Assembly: GCA_017509565.1 (NCBI GenBank)
Contig: JAFWPM010000034.1
Coordinates: 1 to 38,569, forward strand
Source: Kiritimatiellia bacterium
GTDB lineage: Bacteria; Verrucomicrobiota; Kiritimatiellia; RFP12; JAAYLN01
DNA: 38,569 bases
Direction of reading: 5' to 3'
A model generated the notes under the pieces. The model was not told the DNA's origin. It did not search any database and saw only the letters and a program-made list of their open reading frames with translations. Each line of letters begins with the position of its first letter. Within the stretch, counting starts at the first letter, position 1. The position numbers were made by a program, and so were the translations under genes. Positions 12,958-20,836 of this stretch are shown here, in pieces.

Positions 12958-15846
12958 CTACCGTCGCACGATTTCGTAGAAGATGGTGGCGCAGGAGGGA
13001 TCGATGGCGGTGTCGGCGGTGAAGGAGAGGAGGGTCGCCCGCGAGTGCGGTCCTTCGCGCCCGCCCTCGCGGCAGGACGCGGGGACCTCGGCAATGCGCC
13101 CGCCAGTGGGGGAGAGGCGGTAGACGGTAGGGGCGGCGGTGCCGCCGGCTGGGGAGAGCCGGAGGGAGATGGCGGCGCGGCCGCGGCGGACGAGCGGCGG
13201 GGTCGCGCCCTGCTCGATCCAGGAGCGCACCTCGGGGCAGTCGAAGACGGCGCCGGAGTTGGCGGCGTCGGTGACGTGCGCGACGAGGATGCGCCGCGAT
13301 TCCTCCAGCGGGGCGCCGTCGAGCGATGTCGCCCAGACGGCGGCCGGCCTGTCCTGCGCCTCGCCGGCAACGGCGAGGTCAAAAACCAGGGCCCCGCACT
13401 CCAGCGCCCCGCCTTCGGCGAAGCCGCCGCAGGTGCGCGGCGTGATTGCCCGGAACGAGCCGTCTTCGCGACGGGGCGCCGCCCCGCCGCCAGAAGTGAA
13501 AACCGCTGCATCGGGCGTACCTTGCTCGCAGATGGCAGGCTCCGATGGCGCGGCTTGCCCGCTCGTGGCTGTCGTTTTCACTTCTGCCGGTGCGGCTGTG
13601 CCGCCTCGGATTTCGAGCCGCGCCCCGACGCGGCACCCCCACGCGCTGACCCCTTTGCGCGCGGTGCCGAACTGGCGCGCCGCGGCCGTGGTCCGGAGCT
13701 GCGCTTCGCGCCACGTTTCGGCGCTTTCGGTTTCGGGCGGAAGCGGCGGCATGTCGCCGCGCAGGAAGAGGGCGAGCGTGGCGTATTCGCTTGCGCGCTG
13801 GATCGGGTCGCCGTGCAGGTCGAAGAACCGGATCGGCACGGAGCCGGGCGCCTCGACGCCCTGCTTGTTGTGGCTCCACGCGAAGCGCCAGAGCCCGCTC
13901 CAGCCTTGCAGCGCGGCGAGCGAGCCCGCGACGAGGCCGCTTGCGGCGCGGTGGCGCCCTGGCGCGGCCCAGTTCCACTCGGTTATGCAGAAGGGCTTGC
14001 CGAAGACGCGCCGCCACGCTGCGCTCGGGACGCCGCCGTTCACGACGAGCGGGTTTTCGGCTTCGATGACGGTCGGGAACTGCCAGTTCTTGCCGAGAAA
14101 GCGCGGGTGGTAGGCGTAGAAGTGCGTGTCAACGTAGCCGAAGGCCTGCATCGGCACGAGGTACTGCCCCGGATAGTAGCCGGCGTTGAGGTTGGAGAGC
14201 GGGGCGCGGCAGCCCAGCGCGCGCACTTCCGCTTCGAGGCGCGCGAAGAGCGTCGCCTCGCGCTCTGCCAGGAAGCGCGCCAGATTGCCGGACGCTGCGC
14301 CGTAGACATCGGTGGGGAGCGGCGCGCCGCCGCTCCATTCCGCCCACGCCTCCGCGAATCCGGGGCATTTCTTCAGGCCGTCCACGCCGTCGCGGCCGAG
14401 GTTGCCTTCGTTGATGAACCCGAGGGCGCAGAGCGCCGGCTCTTCGGCGAGAGTCCGGCCCGTGTAGCGGTTTTTGTGGCCGAGGAAGAGGCGCGTCCAC
14501 GCGACGAGGTTGGAGTACGCCGGCTCGTAGAAGGCGCACATCAGCTTGAACTCGCGGTCTGGAACCGTGCCGGGCCTGTCGATGCCGATGGCGCGCCAGG
14601 TCATGCCCTTCGTGCGCGAGACGAACAGGTCGGTGGTGATGTAGAGCCCGTGGCGGATGCAGGCGGCGACGAGGGCGTCGAACTTCTCCCAGTTCCGGTC
14701 CGGCACGTCGAGCGCCGCGCCGTCGCCGCGCGGCTTTGCGCCCGAGAGGAAGGCCTCGTGGTGGTGGATGCGCACGGAATTGAAGCCCATGCGCGCAAGA
14801 TTCGCGGCGAAGCGGTCCGCGTTTTCGGGCTCGGGGACGTTCGCGCCGTGCACGAGGTTGACGCCGCAGAAGCGGACTTCCTCTCTGGGACGCCCCTCGA
14901 ACTCAAAGCGCTCGCCGACGGCCACGACGCGGCCGAATTTCCCGGCCGGCTCATGGTGCGGCACGACGGCCGAGAAGTCGAGCGCCGAACCGGGCTCGAT
15001 CCAGTCAGTGCCTGGCGCGGGCGGCGGAAGGGGAATCCAATCCGGGCCGGCTTCGACGCGGACGGTTTCGGGGATGCTGAGGGAAAGCGGTGCGTTGGGC
15101 ACCCGGAAGATCACCCGCGTCCCGTATTCCCGCCCGGCCTCCATTTCGTCCGCCGCGAGAATGATGCGCAGCGAAACGTTCTGCGAACCCCAGCGGATGT
15201 TGTCCTGCACGAGGATTTCCTGCGGTTCGGAAAACTCCAGCGTGAGCCACGGGGAAATGGATGTGGCGATGGCGCCATCGCCATCGTGCGACGGCGATGG
15301 CGCCGTCGCCACATCATCCACCGCACCGAGGAACTCGAATCTCCGCACCTTGCCGGAGAAGATGTGCGGGGAGGGCGGGATTGCTGTGCCGACGGCAATA
15401 TGGGTGTCGTCGGCGCGAAGGCCGCCGGGGATGGCTGCCTTCGGGACCGTGCACTGGATGCCGGCGAAGCGCGGGGAGCCGTTTCGGCTGGCCGTCACGC
15501 TCCATTCGGCTTCGATTCCGCCGTCGCCCGTCTCGCGGAAATCGGCGCGACCGTTGAGGACAAGCCCGAAGTCGGCGGCGTTTTCCGTGGCGGGGCTGCA
15601 CTCGATCACGAACGCGCCGCCGGGCGTCCCGGAAGAGCCGTGGGGCTTCCAGTTGGAATCGAAGGACCAGGGAACGAACGTCGCACCGCCCGGCAGCGAG
15701 AGCCCGCCGCCGAAAGTGGCGGCGGCCCGGGCGAGTCCGGGGGAGGGGACGGTTTCGCCAGCTGGCCGCATCCCGCTCCCGGACGCGGCGGCCGCAAGGA
15801 GAAGCGCGGCGATGGATTTTGCAAGGCGTTTGCGGATGTCTCTCAT
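12958..15846 (-). CDS. Secreted GH5-like (clan GH-A) glycoside hydrolase, multidomain
   Basis: A 962-residue exported hydrolase. The N-terminus, MRDIRKRLAKSIAALLLAAA, is a clear signal peptide. Residues about 40-290 form a beta-sandwich. The barrel begins at VRFCGVNLVHGANVPE and MGFNSVRIHHHEA; acid/base Glu about 480 is in GFINEGN and nucleophile Glu about 623 in FCITEWNW. A C-terminal beta domain follows and is paralogous to the fragment at 1-624. Three palindromic elements are embedded in frame: 15260-15315 (residues about 178-196), 13491-13586 and 13345-13380. The start overlaps the stop of the GH16 gene (ATGA), so translation is probably coupled. GH5-type fold is confident; a cellulase, mannanase or other specificity cannot be decided. 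Confidence 0.8.
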   Translation of the reverse strand: MRDIRKRLAKSIAALLLAAAASGSGMRPAGETVPSPGLARAAATFGGGLSLPGGATFVPWSFDSNWKPHGSSGTPGGAFVIECSPATENAADFGLVLNGRADFRETGDGGIEAEWSVTASRNGSPRFAGIQCTVPKAAIPGGLRADDTHIAVGTAIPPSPHIFSGKVRRFEFLGAVDDVATAPSPSHDGDGAIATSISPWLTLEFSEPQEILVQDNIRWGSQNVSLRIILAADEMEAGREYGTRVIFRVPNAPLSLSIPETVRVEAGPDWIPLPPPAPGTDWIEPGSALDFSAVVPHHEPAGKFGRVVAVGERFEFEGRPREEVRFCGVNLVHGANVPEPENADRFAANLARMGFNSVRIHHHEAFLSGAKPRGDGAALDVPDRNWEKFDALVAACIRHGLYITTDLFVSRTKGMTWRAIGIDRPGTVPDREFKLMCAFYEPAYSNLVAWTRLFLGHKNRYTGRTLAEEPALCALGFINEGNLGRDGVDGLKKCPGFAEAWAEWSGGAPLPTDVYGAASGNLARFLAEREATLFARLEAEVRALGCRAPLSNLNAGYYPGQYLVPMQAFGYVDTHFYAYHPRFLGKNWQFPTVIEAENPLVVNGGVPSAAWRRVFGKPFCITEWNWAAPGRHRAASGLVAGSLAALQGWSGLWRFAWSHNKQGVEAPGSVPIRFFDLHGDPIQRASEYATLALFLRGDMPPLPPETESAETWREAQLRTTAAARQFGTARKGVSAWGCRVGARLEIRGGTAAPAEVKTTATSGQAAPSEPAICEQGTPDAAVFTSGGGAAPRREDGSFRAITPRTCGGFAEGGALECGALVFDLAVAGEAQDRPAAVWATSLDGAPLEESRRILVAHVTDAANSGAVFDCPEVRSWIEQGATPPLVRRGRAAISLRLSPAGGTAAPTVYRLSPTGGRIAEVPASCREGGREGPHSRATLLSFTADTAIDPSCATIFYEIVRR
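13345..13380 (+). repeat. In-frame palindromic element, GNRA-loop family, copy 3
   Basis: CCTGCGCC (13353-13360), stem TCGCCG, loop GCAA (13367-13370), stem CGGCGA, then GGTC. The stem is perfect. Against the copies with TCGCCC-GGAA-GGGCGA, the loop-closing pair has flipped from C-G to G-C, a compensating double change. It is antisense to its host gene, which reads LAVAGEAQDRPAAVW here. Confidence 0.65.
13491..13586 (+). repeat. Inverted repeat with 13-bp perfect arms, inside coding sequence
   Basis: Arms CAGAAGTGAAAAC (13491-13503) and GTTTTCACTTCTG (13574-13586) enclose 70 bp. In frame it encodes part of the linker that ends AAVFTSGGGAAPRRED, just before the conserved TPRTCGG. The paralogue at 1-624 has no such element there but a 10-bp triplet repeat instead. 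Confidence 0.7.
15260..15315 (+). repeat. Long hairpin with 23-bp arms inside coding sequence
   Basis: Arms 15260-15282 and 15293-15315 pair with a single mismatch around a 10-base loop. The left arm itself contains an 18-bp perfect palindrome, GGCGATGGCGCCATCGCC (15265-15282). In frame on the minus strand it encodes DVATAPSPSHDGDGAIATS within the N-terminal beta-sandwich of the GH5-like protein. Confidence 0.85.
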
Positions 15847-16748
15847 TGCTCGTCGAAAACCCGGACGAAATCAACCTCGAAGAAATCCGGGAGCGACGCG
15901 TCGAAGAGGGCGGGATCGGGCTTGCCCCACGTGCGGCGGCCGGCGGTGAGCCCGCCGTCGTTCCCGGCGCGGCGGTAGCCGCCCGCTTCGGTCGAGACGA
16001 GGACGAACTGCTCGGTGAGCGAGACCGGCGCGTTCTGCTCGCCGACCTTCTTGCCGTTGGCGTAGAAGGAGTAGCCGCGCGGCGACCAATCGACGCCGTA
16101 GTGGCACCAGCCGTCGGGCATCGTCTCGGCGTCGAAGGAGAAGTGCCCGAACCAGCGGCCCTCCTTGCCGTAGCCGTTCCAGCCGTTGCCGCAGACGATC
16201 TTGCCGTCCTTGTGCTGGCGGTAGCTCTCCATGATGTCGGTCTCGACGCCGCACGCGGCGGGGTCTGGCGAAGAGCCGATGCCTGGCGCCTGGAGCCAGA
16301 AGGCCGCGTGCCAGCCCGCGCACTTTGGCAGGCGGCAGCGGATTTCGTAGTAGCCGAACTTGTGCATGAAGAGCGGCGTCTTCTTCGGCCCGAAGGGCCA
16401 GAAGCCGCGCGCGTCCGGCTCGCGCGGGATGTCGTAGGTGAGCGAGCCGGTCTGGAGGTGGGGCGAGCAGAAGTCGTCGCCCTTCCTGAGCAGGTGGAGC
16501 CGCACCGTGCCGCGACCCGTCATCTCGACGCCCTCGAAGTCGTGGGCGAAGGCGGGGAAGTCCTGCCCCCAGAACGACTCGCGGCACATCCACTTGGTCT
16601 TGTCGATCTCGGTGCCGTCGAACTCGTCGTGCCAGGCGAGGCGCCACGACTTGCCGGGCGGCAGGAGCGACGGCGCGCGGTCGGCGACGGCGGCGGTCGG
16701 GATGCCGGTTGCGGGAACGGGGGAGATGTCTATTTCTGTAAAGGGCAT
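15843..16748 (-). CDS. GH16 family glycoside hydrolase
   Basis: A predicted endo-beta-glycanase of 301 residues with the GH16 jelly-roll layout: LAWHDEFDGTEID.TKW near the N-terminus, FGYYEIRCRLPK..GWHAAFWL, and the retaining catalytic motif ExDxxE as VETDIMES (Glu about 169, Asp about 171, Glu about 174). WCHYGVDWSPRGYSFYANG and the end FFEVDFVRVFDEQ are also typical. GH16 covers laminarinases, lichenases, agarases, porphyranases and carrageenases; the GH50-like gene nearby makes galactan use plausible but not shown. No signal peptide is evident from either possible start (ATG 16748, TTG 16754), which is odd for this family. The stop overlaps the start of the GH5-like gene by 4 bp. Confidence 0.88.
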   Translation of the reverse strand: MPFTEIDISPVPATGIPTAAVADRAPSLLPPGKSWRLAWHDEFDGTEIDKTKWMCRESFWGQDFPAFAHDFEGVEMTGRGTVRLHLLRKGDDFCSPHLQTGSLTYDIPREPDARGFWPFGPKKTPLFMHKFGYYEIRCRLPKCAGWHAAFWLQAPGIGSSPDPAACGVETDIMESYRQHKDGKIVCGNGWNGYGKEGRWFGHFSFDAETMPDGWCHYGVDWSPRGYSFYANGKKVGEQNAPVSLTEQFVLVSTEAGGYRRAGNDGGLTAGRRTWGKPDPALFDASLPDFFEVDFVRVFDEQ

Positions 16749-16815
16749 GACCAAAAACCTGAAAGGGCTTGCAGGCCCGAATCATCGCGGGACTGCGGAG
16801 AAAAGGCAAGAAACG

Positions 16816-18039
16816 CTAGAACTCGAACGCGAGGCGGATGCCGTTGGCCTCGGCGGCGGCGGTCACGCTTTGGCTCGTGTTGCGGTAGGCGCTGCGGCAA
16901 CCATATGCGTCAGAGGACGTGGATCCGCCGCGCTTGACGCAGGTCCCGTCGATTTTCGGCATGTCGCCAATCGGATTGACTACGGCCTCGGAGGTGTAGG
17001 TGCGCGCCGAATCGCGGCAAAGCTCCCACACTCCGCCGTGGAAGTCGTAGAGTCCCCAGGCGTTGGGCTTTTTGGTCGCCACCTGGTGATCGGAATCGCC
17101 TGAGTTGTTTTTGTACCAGGCGAGTTTGTCGAGATTCGCGGAGACCGTCGGTTTCGTGGAGGTCAAGTCCGGATCCCACGGGGAGCCGTCGTTGAAGGTG
17201 CTGGCGGTATCGGCGCGGCAGGCGTATTCCCATTGCGCCTCCGTAGGGAGGCCGAATCCGTGGAGGCCTGTTTTTTCGGCAAGTCGCGCAAAGACGGTGT
17301 CCGAGCGCGTGGGGGAGTCGATGGTGTGGGTGTATCGGATCCACCGGGCCGGACAGGCCTCGTAGCCATCGACTGTCAAGTTTGTGATCTTGCCGGCCAT
17401 GTTCGTCCATTGCTTGCGCGTGACGGGCGTGACGCCGATGAAGAAGGGCTTGGTGAGCGTCACCTGATGCCGCGTCTCGTTCGCATAGTGGTTCAGTTCG
17501 TCCTCAGGCGACCCCATGTGGAACGTGCCGGCGGGGACGCACTTGAGCCAGAGCTCGTCCCAGAGGAAGGCTTTGCTCGTCAAGTCCGGTTCGACGGAGC
17601 CGAAGTGGGTCGGCCATGCATCGGCCTCCATGCCGCCCGAGACGTCGACGCGCAGGTAGACGCCTTCCAGGTGGTTCGTGTAGTGCGCCGAGACGACGAC
17701 GGTCGCGTTGGAGGCGAGGTTGCCCTTCCAGTCGGTGCGGGCCTTCCAGACGATCTTCTTTCCGGTGCCGTCGGCGACGAAGTCCGAGAGCGAGGCCGAG
17801 ACGTCGCCGGAGAGAGTCTGCACGGCGGAGACGGGCAACGGGACGCCGTTTGTGAGCACGTCGAGCGTGACGAACGCCGGCTCGCCGCCGTTGTCGAGGT
17901 CGTAGCTCACGATCACGTCCTGCTCGCCGTTCTGCGTGAAGGAGACGTTTGAGACCTGCGCAAGGTGATCGACGTTCACGGTATCGGCGGCTACGACGGC
18001 GGAAAGGGGAAGAAGAGCGAGAAAAAGGGAGTTTTTCAT
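16816..18039 (-). CDS. Secreted SUMF1 (FGE-like) domain protein 1, catalytic cysteines absent
   Basis: 407 residues. The start at 18039 gives the signal peptide MKNSLFLALLPLSAVVA. Residues about 25-165 form a small beta-domain shared with the upstream paralogue (VSNVSFTQNGEQDVIVSYDL). The formylglycine-generating-enzyme-like domain follows: VPAGTFHMGSP, PFFIGVTPVTRKQW, LPTEAQWEYACRA, LYDFHGGVWELCRD, and KRGGSTSSDAYGCRSAYRN. True FGEs have two cysteines after the GGS motif; here only one Cys is present and it is not clearly in either position. A sulfatase-activating role is therefore doubtful and a binding or structural role is more likely. It lies 65 bp downstream of the paralogue and 67 bp upstream of the GH16 gene, probably in one operon. 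Confidence 0.82.
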   Translation of the reverse strand: MKNSLFLALLPLSAVVAADTVNVDHLAQVSNVSFTQNGEQDVIVSYDLDNGGEPAFVTLDVLTNGVPLPVSAVQTLSGDVSASLSDFVADGTGKKIVWKARTDWKGNLASNATVVVSAHYTNHLEGVYLRVDVSGGMEADAWPTHFGSVEPDLTSKAFLWDELWLKCVPAGTFHMGSPEDELNHYANETRHQVTLTKPFFIGVTPVTRKQWTNMAGKITNLTVDGYEACPARWIRYTHTIDSPTRSDTVFARLAEKTGLHGFGLPTEAQWEYACRADTASTFNDGSPWDPDLTSTKPTVSANLDKLAWYKNNSGDSDHQVATKKPNAWGLYDFHGGVWELCRDSARTYTSEAVVNPIGDMPKIDGTCVKRGGSTSSDAYGCRSAYRNTSQSVTAAAEANGIRLAFEF

Positions 18040-18065
18040 GGTTGAAATTTCCGGAGTTTTGGTTT

Positions 18066-18100
18066 CGAATGCAGTCGATTGCAATCGATTGCATTCGGCA
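18066..18100 (-). repeat. Intergenic palindrome built from three 10-bp units
   Basis: A 32-bp palindrome (18066-18097) with one mismatched pair, lying between the two SUMF1 genes. It also parses as three 10-mers: GCAGTCGATT, GCAATCGATT and GCATTCGGCA. It could be an operator, a transcript-processing hairpin or a dispersed repeat. The similarity to 95-124, inside a gene, favours a dispersed repeat. Confidence 0.6.
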
Positions 18101-18104
18101 TTAT

Positions 18105-19553
18105 TTATCTCACGACCAGCACGAAGGCGAGGTCGGTCGCCGTGTCGATGTAGCTGTCGGCGAGGGCTTCCGAGCCGAGTCGCCATCCGGCGAGCGTCGC
18201 GGCGGGGCGCGTTTCGAGGAACCCAACCTCGGAGTCGCCGAAGCCGCGCTGCGCGCCCTGCGCCGCCTGGGCGGCGTCGCCCTCGTCGGTCTCCACCACG
18301 ACACGGAAGCCGTTGATTTCCGTTTGGGCGTTCGGCACGTTTTGCGTGTCGCTGTGCCGCCGATAGTAGGAATTGCAGGCGGATGCGTTTAGCGTGTACG
18401 CGCCGCCGCGGGAAACGCGGAGCGTCCCGCTTGTGGCACCGACCGGATCGGTCGCATCGTCGACGGAATACGCCCCGTACCAGTCACGGCAGAATTCCAG
18501 GACGTTGCCGTAAAAATCGTAGAAGTCCCAGTCGCTCGGCTTCAATTTGGCGACAGGGTGCGGAACCCCTTTCGCGTTCGCCTGACCCCAGCCGAGCGCC
18601 GCGTAGCCGTTGTTCGCGCTGGCGCTGCCGTCGTTGAGTTCGTCGCCGGAATGTCCGGCTCGGCAGGCGTATTCCCACTGCGCTTCGGTGGGGAGATCGA
18701 ATTGGAGCGTCGTTTTGTTGCGGAGGCGCGCGATGACGCGGTTGTCGTTGCCGATGTCGTCCTGGTTTTCGCCGGGCCAGTTCGTGCCGCGGAACTGGAC
18801 ATAGTTCACGAGCGTGACGGGATACGCCTCCTTGCCTTCGAAATCGTCTTTGCCGTTCGGGTACTCGTTGCGGAGGTAGACGTACTGCGCGCGCGTCACG
18901 GGCACGACGCCGCAGTAGAAATCGCGCGAGAGCGTGACGTTGTGGACGGGTTCGCAACTGTCCGCTCTAGTGTCGCCGTTGTCGTAGCCCATCGCGAAGG
19001 TCCCGGCCGGGACGCGGCGGAGCCAGAGCTCCGTCGTGTAGAAGGCGGGGCTGTTGATGTCGGGCTTGCAGGCGGTGTATTGGACGGGCCAGTAGGTGGA
19101 GTCCTTGCCGCGCGAGAGATCGACGACCATGTAGAGGCCCTCGAAGTGGTTCGTGGCGAGGGCGGTCACGCGGACGGCGGCGTCCGTGAGGCCGACGTTC
19201 GGGAGGTCGGCGCGGGCCTTCCACACAATCGACTTTCCGGTGCCGGGTTCGACGAGCGAGGCGGTGTCGGCGGGGGTGGTGGAGACGTCGCCGATGACGC
19301 TCTTCACGCGCGTGGCGCCGACGGAGACGCCGTTGGTGAGGACGTCGAGCGAGACGAAGGCCGGTTCGCCGTCCGACGTGACAAGGTCGTAGGTGACCTT
19401 GACGTCGTGCGAGGCGGCGTCCTGCGTGAAGGCCACGTTCGAGACCGAGACCGTGACCGTGGCGGATGCGGCGCCGGCCGCGATTGCGGCAAAGGCGGCA
19501 GCCATGCCGGTGCGCGGGCGGTTCGCCCGCAGAATTGCCCGAATATTGTTCAT
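18105..19553 (-). CDS. Secreted SUMF1 (FGE-like) domain protein 2 with C-terminal extension
   Basis: 482 residues. The ATG at 19553 is fixed by AGGAGGAG 6 bases upstream and gives the signal peptide MNNIRAILRANRPRTGMAAAFAAI..ASA. It has the same N-terminal beta-domain as the next gene (VSNVAFTQDAASHDVKVTYDL), then an FGE-like domain: VPAGTFAMGYDNG, YCGVVPVTRAQYVYL, LPTEAQWEYACRAGHSGDELNDG, FYDFYGNVLEFCRDWYG, VSRGGAYTLNASACNSYYRRH and GFRVVVE, where such domains normally end. About 60 further residues with no FGE resemblance follow, ending DTATDLAFVLVVR. Only one Cys lies in the region of the FGE active-site pair, so formylglycine activity is doubtful. It is the first gene of the SUMF1-SUMF1-GH16-GH5 unit. 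Confidence 0.82.
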   Translation of the reverse strand: MNNIRAILRANRPRTGMAAAFAAIAAGAASATVTVSVSNVAFTQDAASHDVKVTYDLVTSDGEPAFVSLDVLTNGVSVGATRVKSVIGDVSTTPADTASLVEPGTGKSIVWKARADLPNVGLTDAAVRVTALATNHFEGLYMVVDLSRGKDSTYWPVQYTACKPDINSPAFYTTELWLRRVPAGTFAMGYDNGDTRADSCEPVHNVTLSRDFYCGVVPVTRAQYVYLRNEYPNGKDDFEGKEAYPVTLVNYVQFRGTNWPGENQDDIGNDNRVIARLRNKTTLQFDLPTEAQWEYACRAGHSGDELNDGSASANNGYAALGWGQANAKGVPHPVAKLKPSDWDFYDFYGNVLEFCRDWYGAYSVDDATDPVGATSGTLRVSRGGAYTLNASACNSYYRRHSDTQNVPNAQTEINGFRVVVETDEGDAAQAAQGAQRGFGDSEVGFLETRPAATLAGWRLGSEALADSYIDTATDLAFVLVVR

Positions 19554-19559
19554 TATTTT

Positions 19560-19582
19560 CTCCTCCTGTGCCAGATATTCTA
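19560..19582 (-). promoter_or_regulatory. -10 box and Shine-Dalgarno for the SUMF1-GH16-GH5 unit
   Basis: On the minus strand TAGAAT (19577-19582) is followed by AGGAGGAG (19560-19567) and the ATG at 19553, predicting a leader of about 17 bases. The -35 region (CCGACT at 18-bp spacing) is poor, so an activator such as the adjacent XylR-type protein may be needed. Confidence 0.5.
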
Positions 19583-19664
19583 ACGCAGAAGGAGGAGGAA
19601 AGTCGGAATTTTGAGAAAAATATTTTGCGGGTACAGGCGGAGTTCCATTGGGGCGTTCCAAATT

Positions 19665-20828
19665 CTATTTCAGCCAGGAGTTGCGCTTGCGCCATTCGCG
19701 CATGGACATTCCGTAGCGGGAGCGGAAGAGCTTGTCGAGAGCGCTGTCGCTCCCAAAGCCGCACATTCCCGCGATTGCGCCGATGGCGGTATCGGTTTTA
19801 GCGAGGAGCGTGGAGGCCTGTTCCATCCGCACATGGATGATTTCGTCGAGGACTGAATGGCCGAGTGCTTCGCGGAATCGGAGGTCGAAGAGGCGGCGGG
19901 ACCCGGGGAAGCGGGCGGCGAGGTCGCGGGCGGTGAGGCCGTTGCAGGCTTCGCGCCGGATCATCTCCAGCGCCTTGAGGATGTGCGGTTCGCGCCGGCC
20001 GCGGCCGCGGGTCGATTCGCGCCGTTCGACGAACAGCGGGCCGACCCGCTCGACGTGGCGCGGCGCGCAAGTGCCGCGCATCCTATCGTCCAGCAGCCGC
20101 GCCGCGATGTAGCCGACGCGTTCGAAGTCGAAGAGCAGCCGCGAGACGTTCTCCGGCGGCGGGGTGTCGGTTTCCTCGCTTCCGGCGGTGCAGAATATCG
20201 CCAGGTCGCGCGGGACGTTGCGGGACGCCGCGCGCGCCGCGTCGAGGATGTTCCTCGCGGTCGGCCCCTGCACGGCGAAGATCGCGCATCCGCGCGGCAG
20301 CCCCGCCACCCATTCGCGGATGCGCGCGATGTAGGATTCGACGCTTTCGCCCATTTCCGCCTCCAGGACGATGCACCTCTTCCCGCACGCTTCGACGCGC
20401 CTTTTGAAGGCCGCTATGCGGTATGCGCTCCATTCGTGCGGACGAACGAAGCCCACGGCGGCGTAGCAGGACGGCTTAAGGGCGGAAAGCTCCCGAAGCG
20501 CGGTGTCCGCCACAGCGTCGAAGTCGATGATGACACGGGGGGCGTCGCCGCAGAGCGCCCCGTCGAGAACGTCGATGTACGCGACCGGGACGCGCCCGAA
20601 CAGGGTCGGCGGGAGGTCGTCCATGCGGCCGTCGCCCTCAACTATGCAGCCGGCCGGCCCGTGGCGCGCGATGATGCCCCCGATCATCGAGGCGCGCGAA
20701 TCCTGGCGCCGGAGTTCCTCCACCTCCCAGCCGCGCGCGGCGGCGTAGCGCCGCATGCCTGCCAGCCTCGCGAGCTGGCAGGTGTCGCCCGAAATCATGT
20801 GAAGATAGAGGATTTTGGGGCGGCTCAC
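19665..20828 (-). CDS. XylR-type transcriptional regulator: PBP1-like sensor plus AraC HTH
   Basis: 387 residues with a GTG start at 20828. The first strand, PKILYLHMISGD, is the usual opening of these PBP1-like sensors, which supports the GTG. The ligand domain runs to about 270, with CYAAVGFVRPHEWSAYRIAAF and RLLFDFERVGYIAARLLD. The AraC domain covers about 285-385, with HILKALEMIRREACNGLTARDLAARF and the second HTH IGAIAGMCGFGSDSALDKLFRSRYGMSMREWR. There is no N-terminal HTH. It sits 8 bp after the alpha-galactosidase gene, so it is probably the last gene of the esterase-galactosidase operon, and about 110 bp upstream of the SUMF1-GH16-GH5 unit. It may regulate either or both. Confidence 0.88.
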   Translation of the reverse strand: MSRPKILYLHMISGDTCQLARLAGMRRYAAARGWEVEELRRQDSRASMIGGIIARHGPAGCIVEGDGRMDDLPPTLFGRVPVAYIDVLDGALCGDAPRVIIDFDAVADTALRELSALKPSCYAAVGFVRPHEWSAYRIAAFKRRVEACGKRCIVLEAEMGESVESYIARIREWVAGLPRGCAIFAVQGPTARNILDAARAASRNVPRDLAIFCTAGSEETDTPPPENVSRLLFDFERVGYIAARLLDDRMRGTCAPRHVERVGPLFVERRESTRGRGRREPHILKALEMIRREACNGLTARDLAARFPGSRRLFDLRFREALGHSVLDEIIHVRMEQASTLLAKTDTAIGAIAGMCGFGSDSALDKLFRSRYGMSMREWRKRNSWLK

Positions 20829-20836
20829 GGCGGGGG

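Noticed and set aside
12871-15978. A 1035-codon open frame on the plus strand opposite the GH5-like gene
   Set aside because: It is a shadow of the GH5-like gene, with Arg/Gly/Glu/Val-rich low-complexity product and no motif. The minus-strand gene has clear catalytic motifs and a paralogue.
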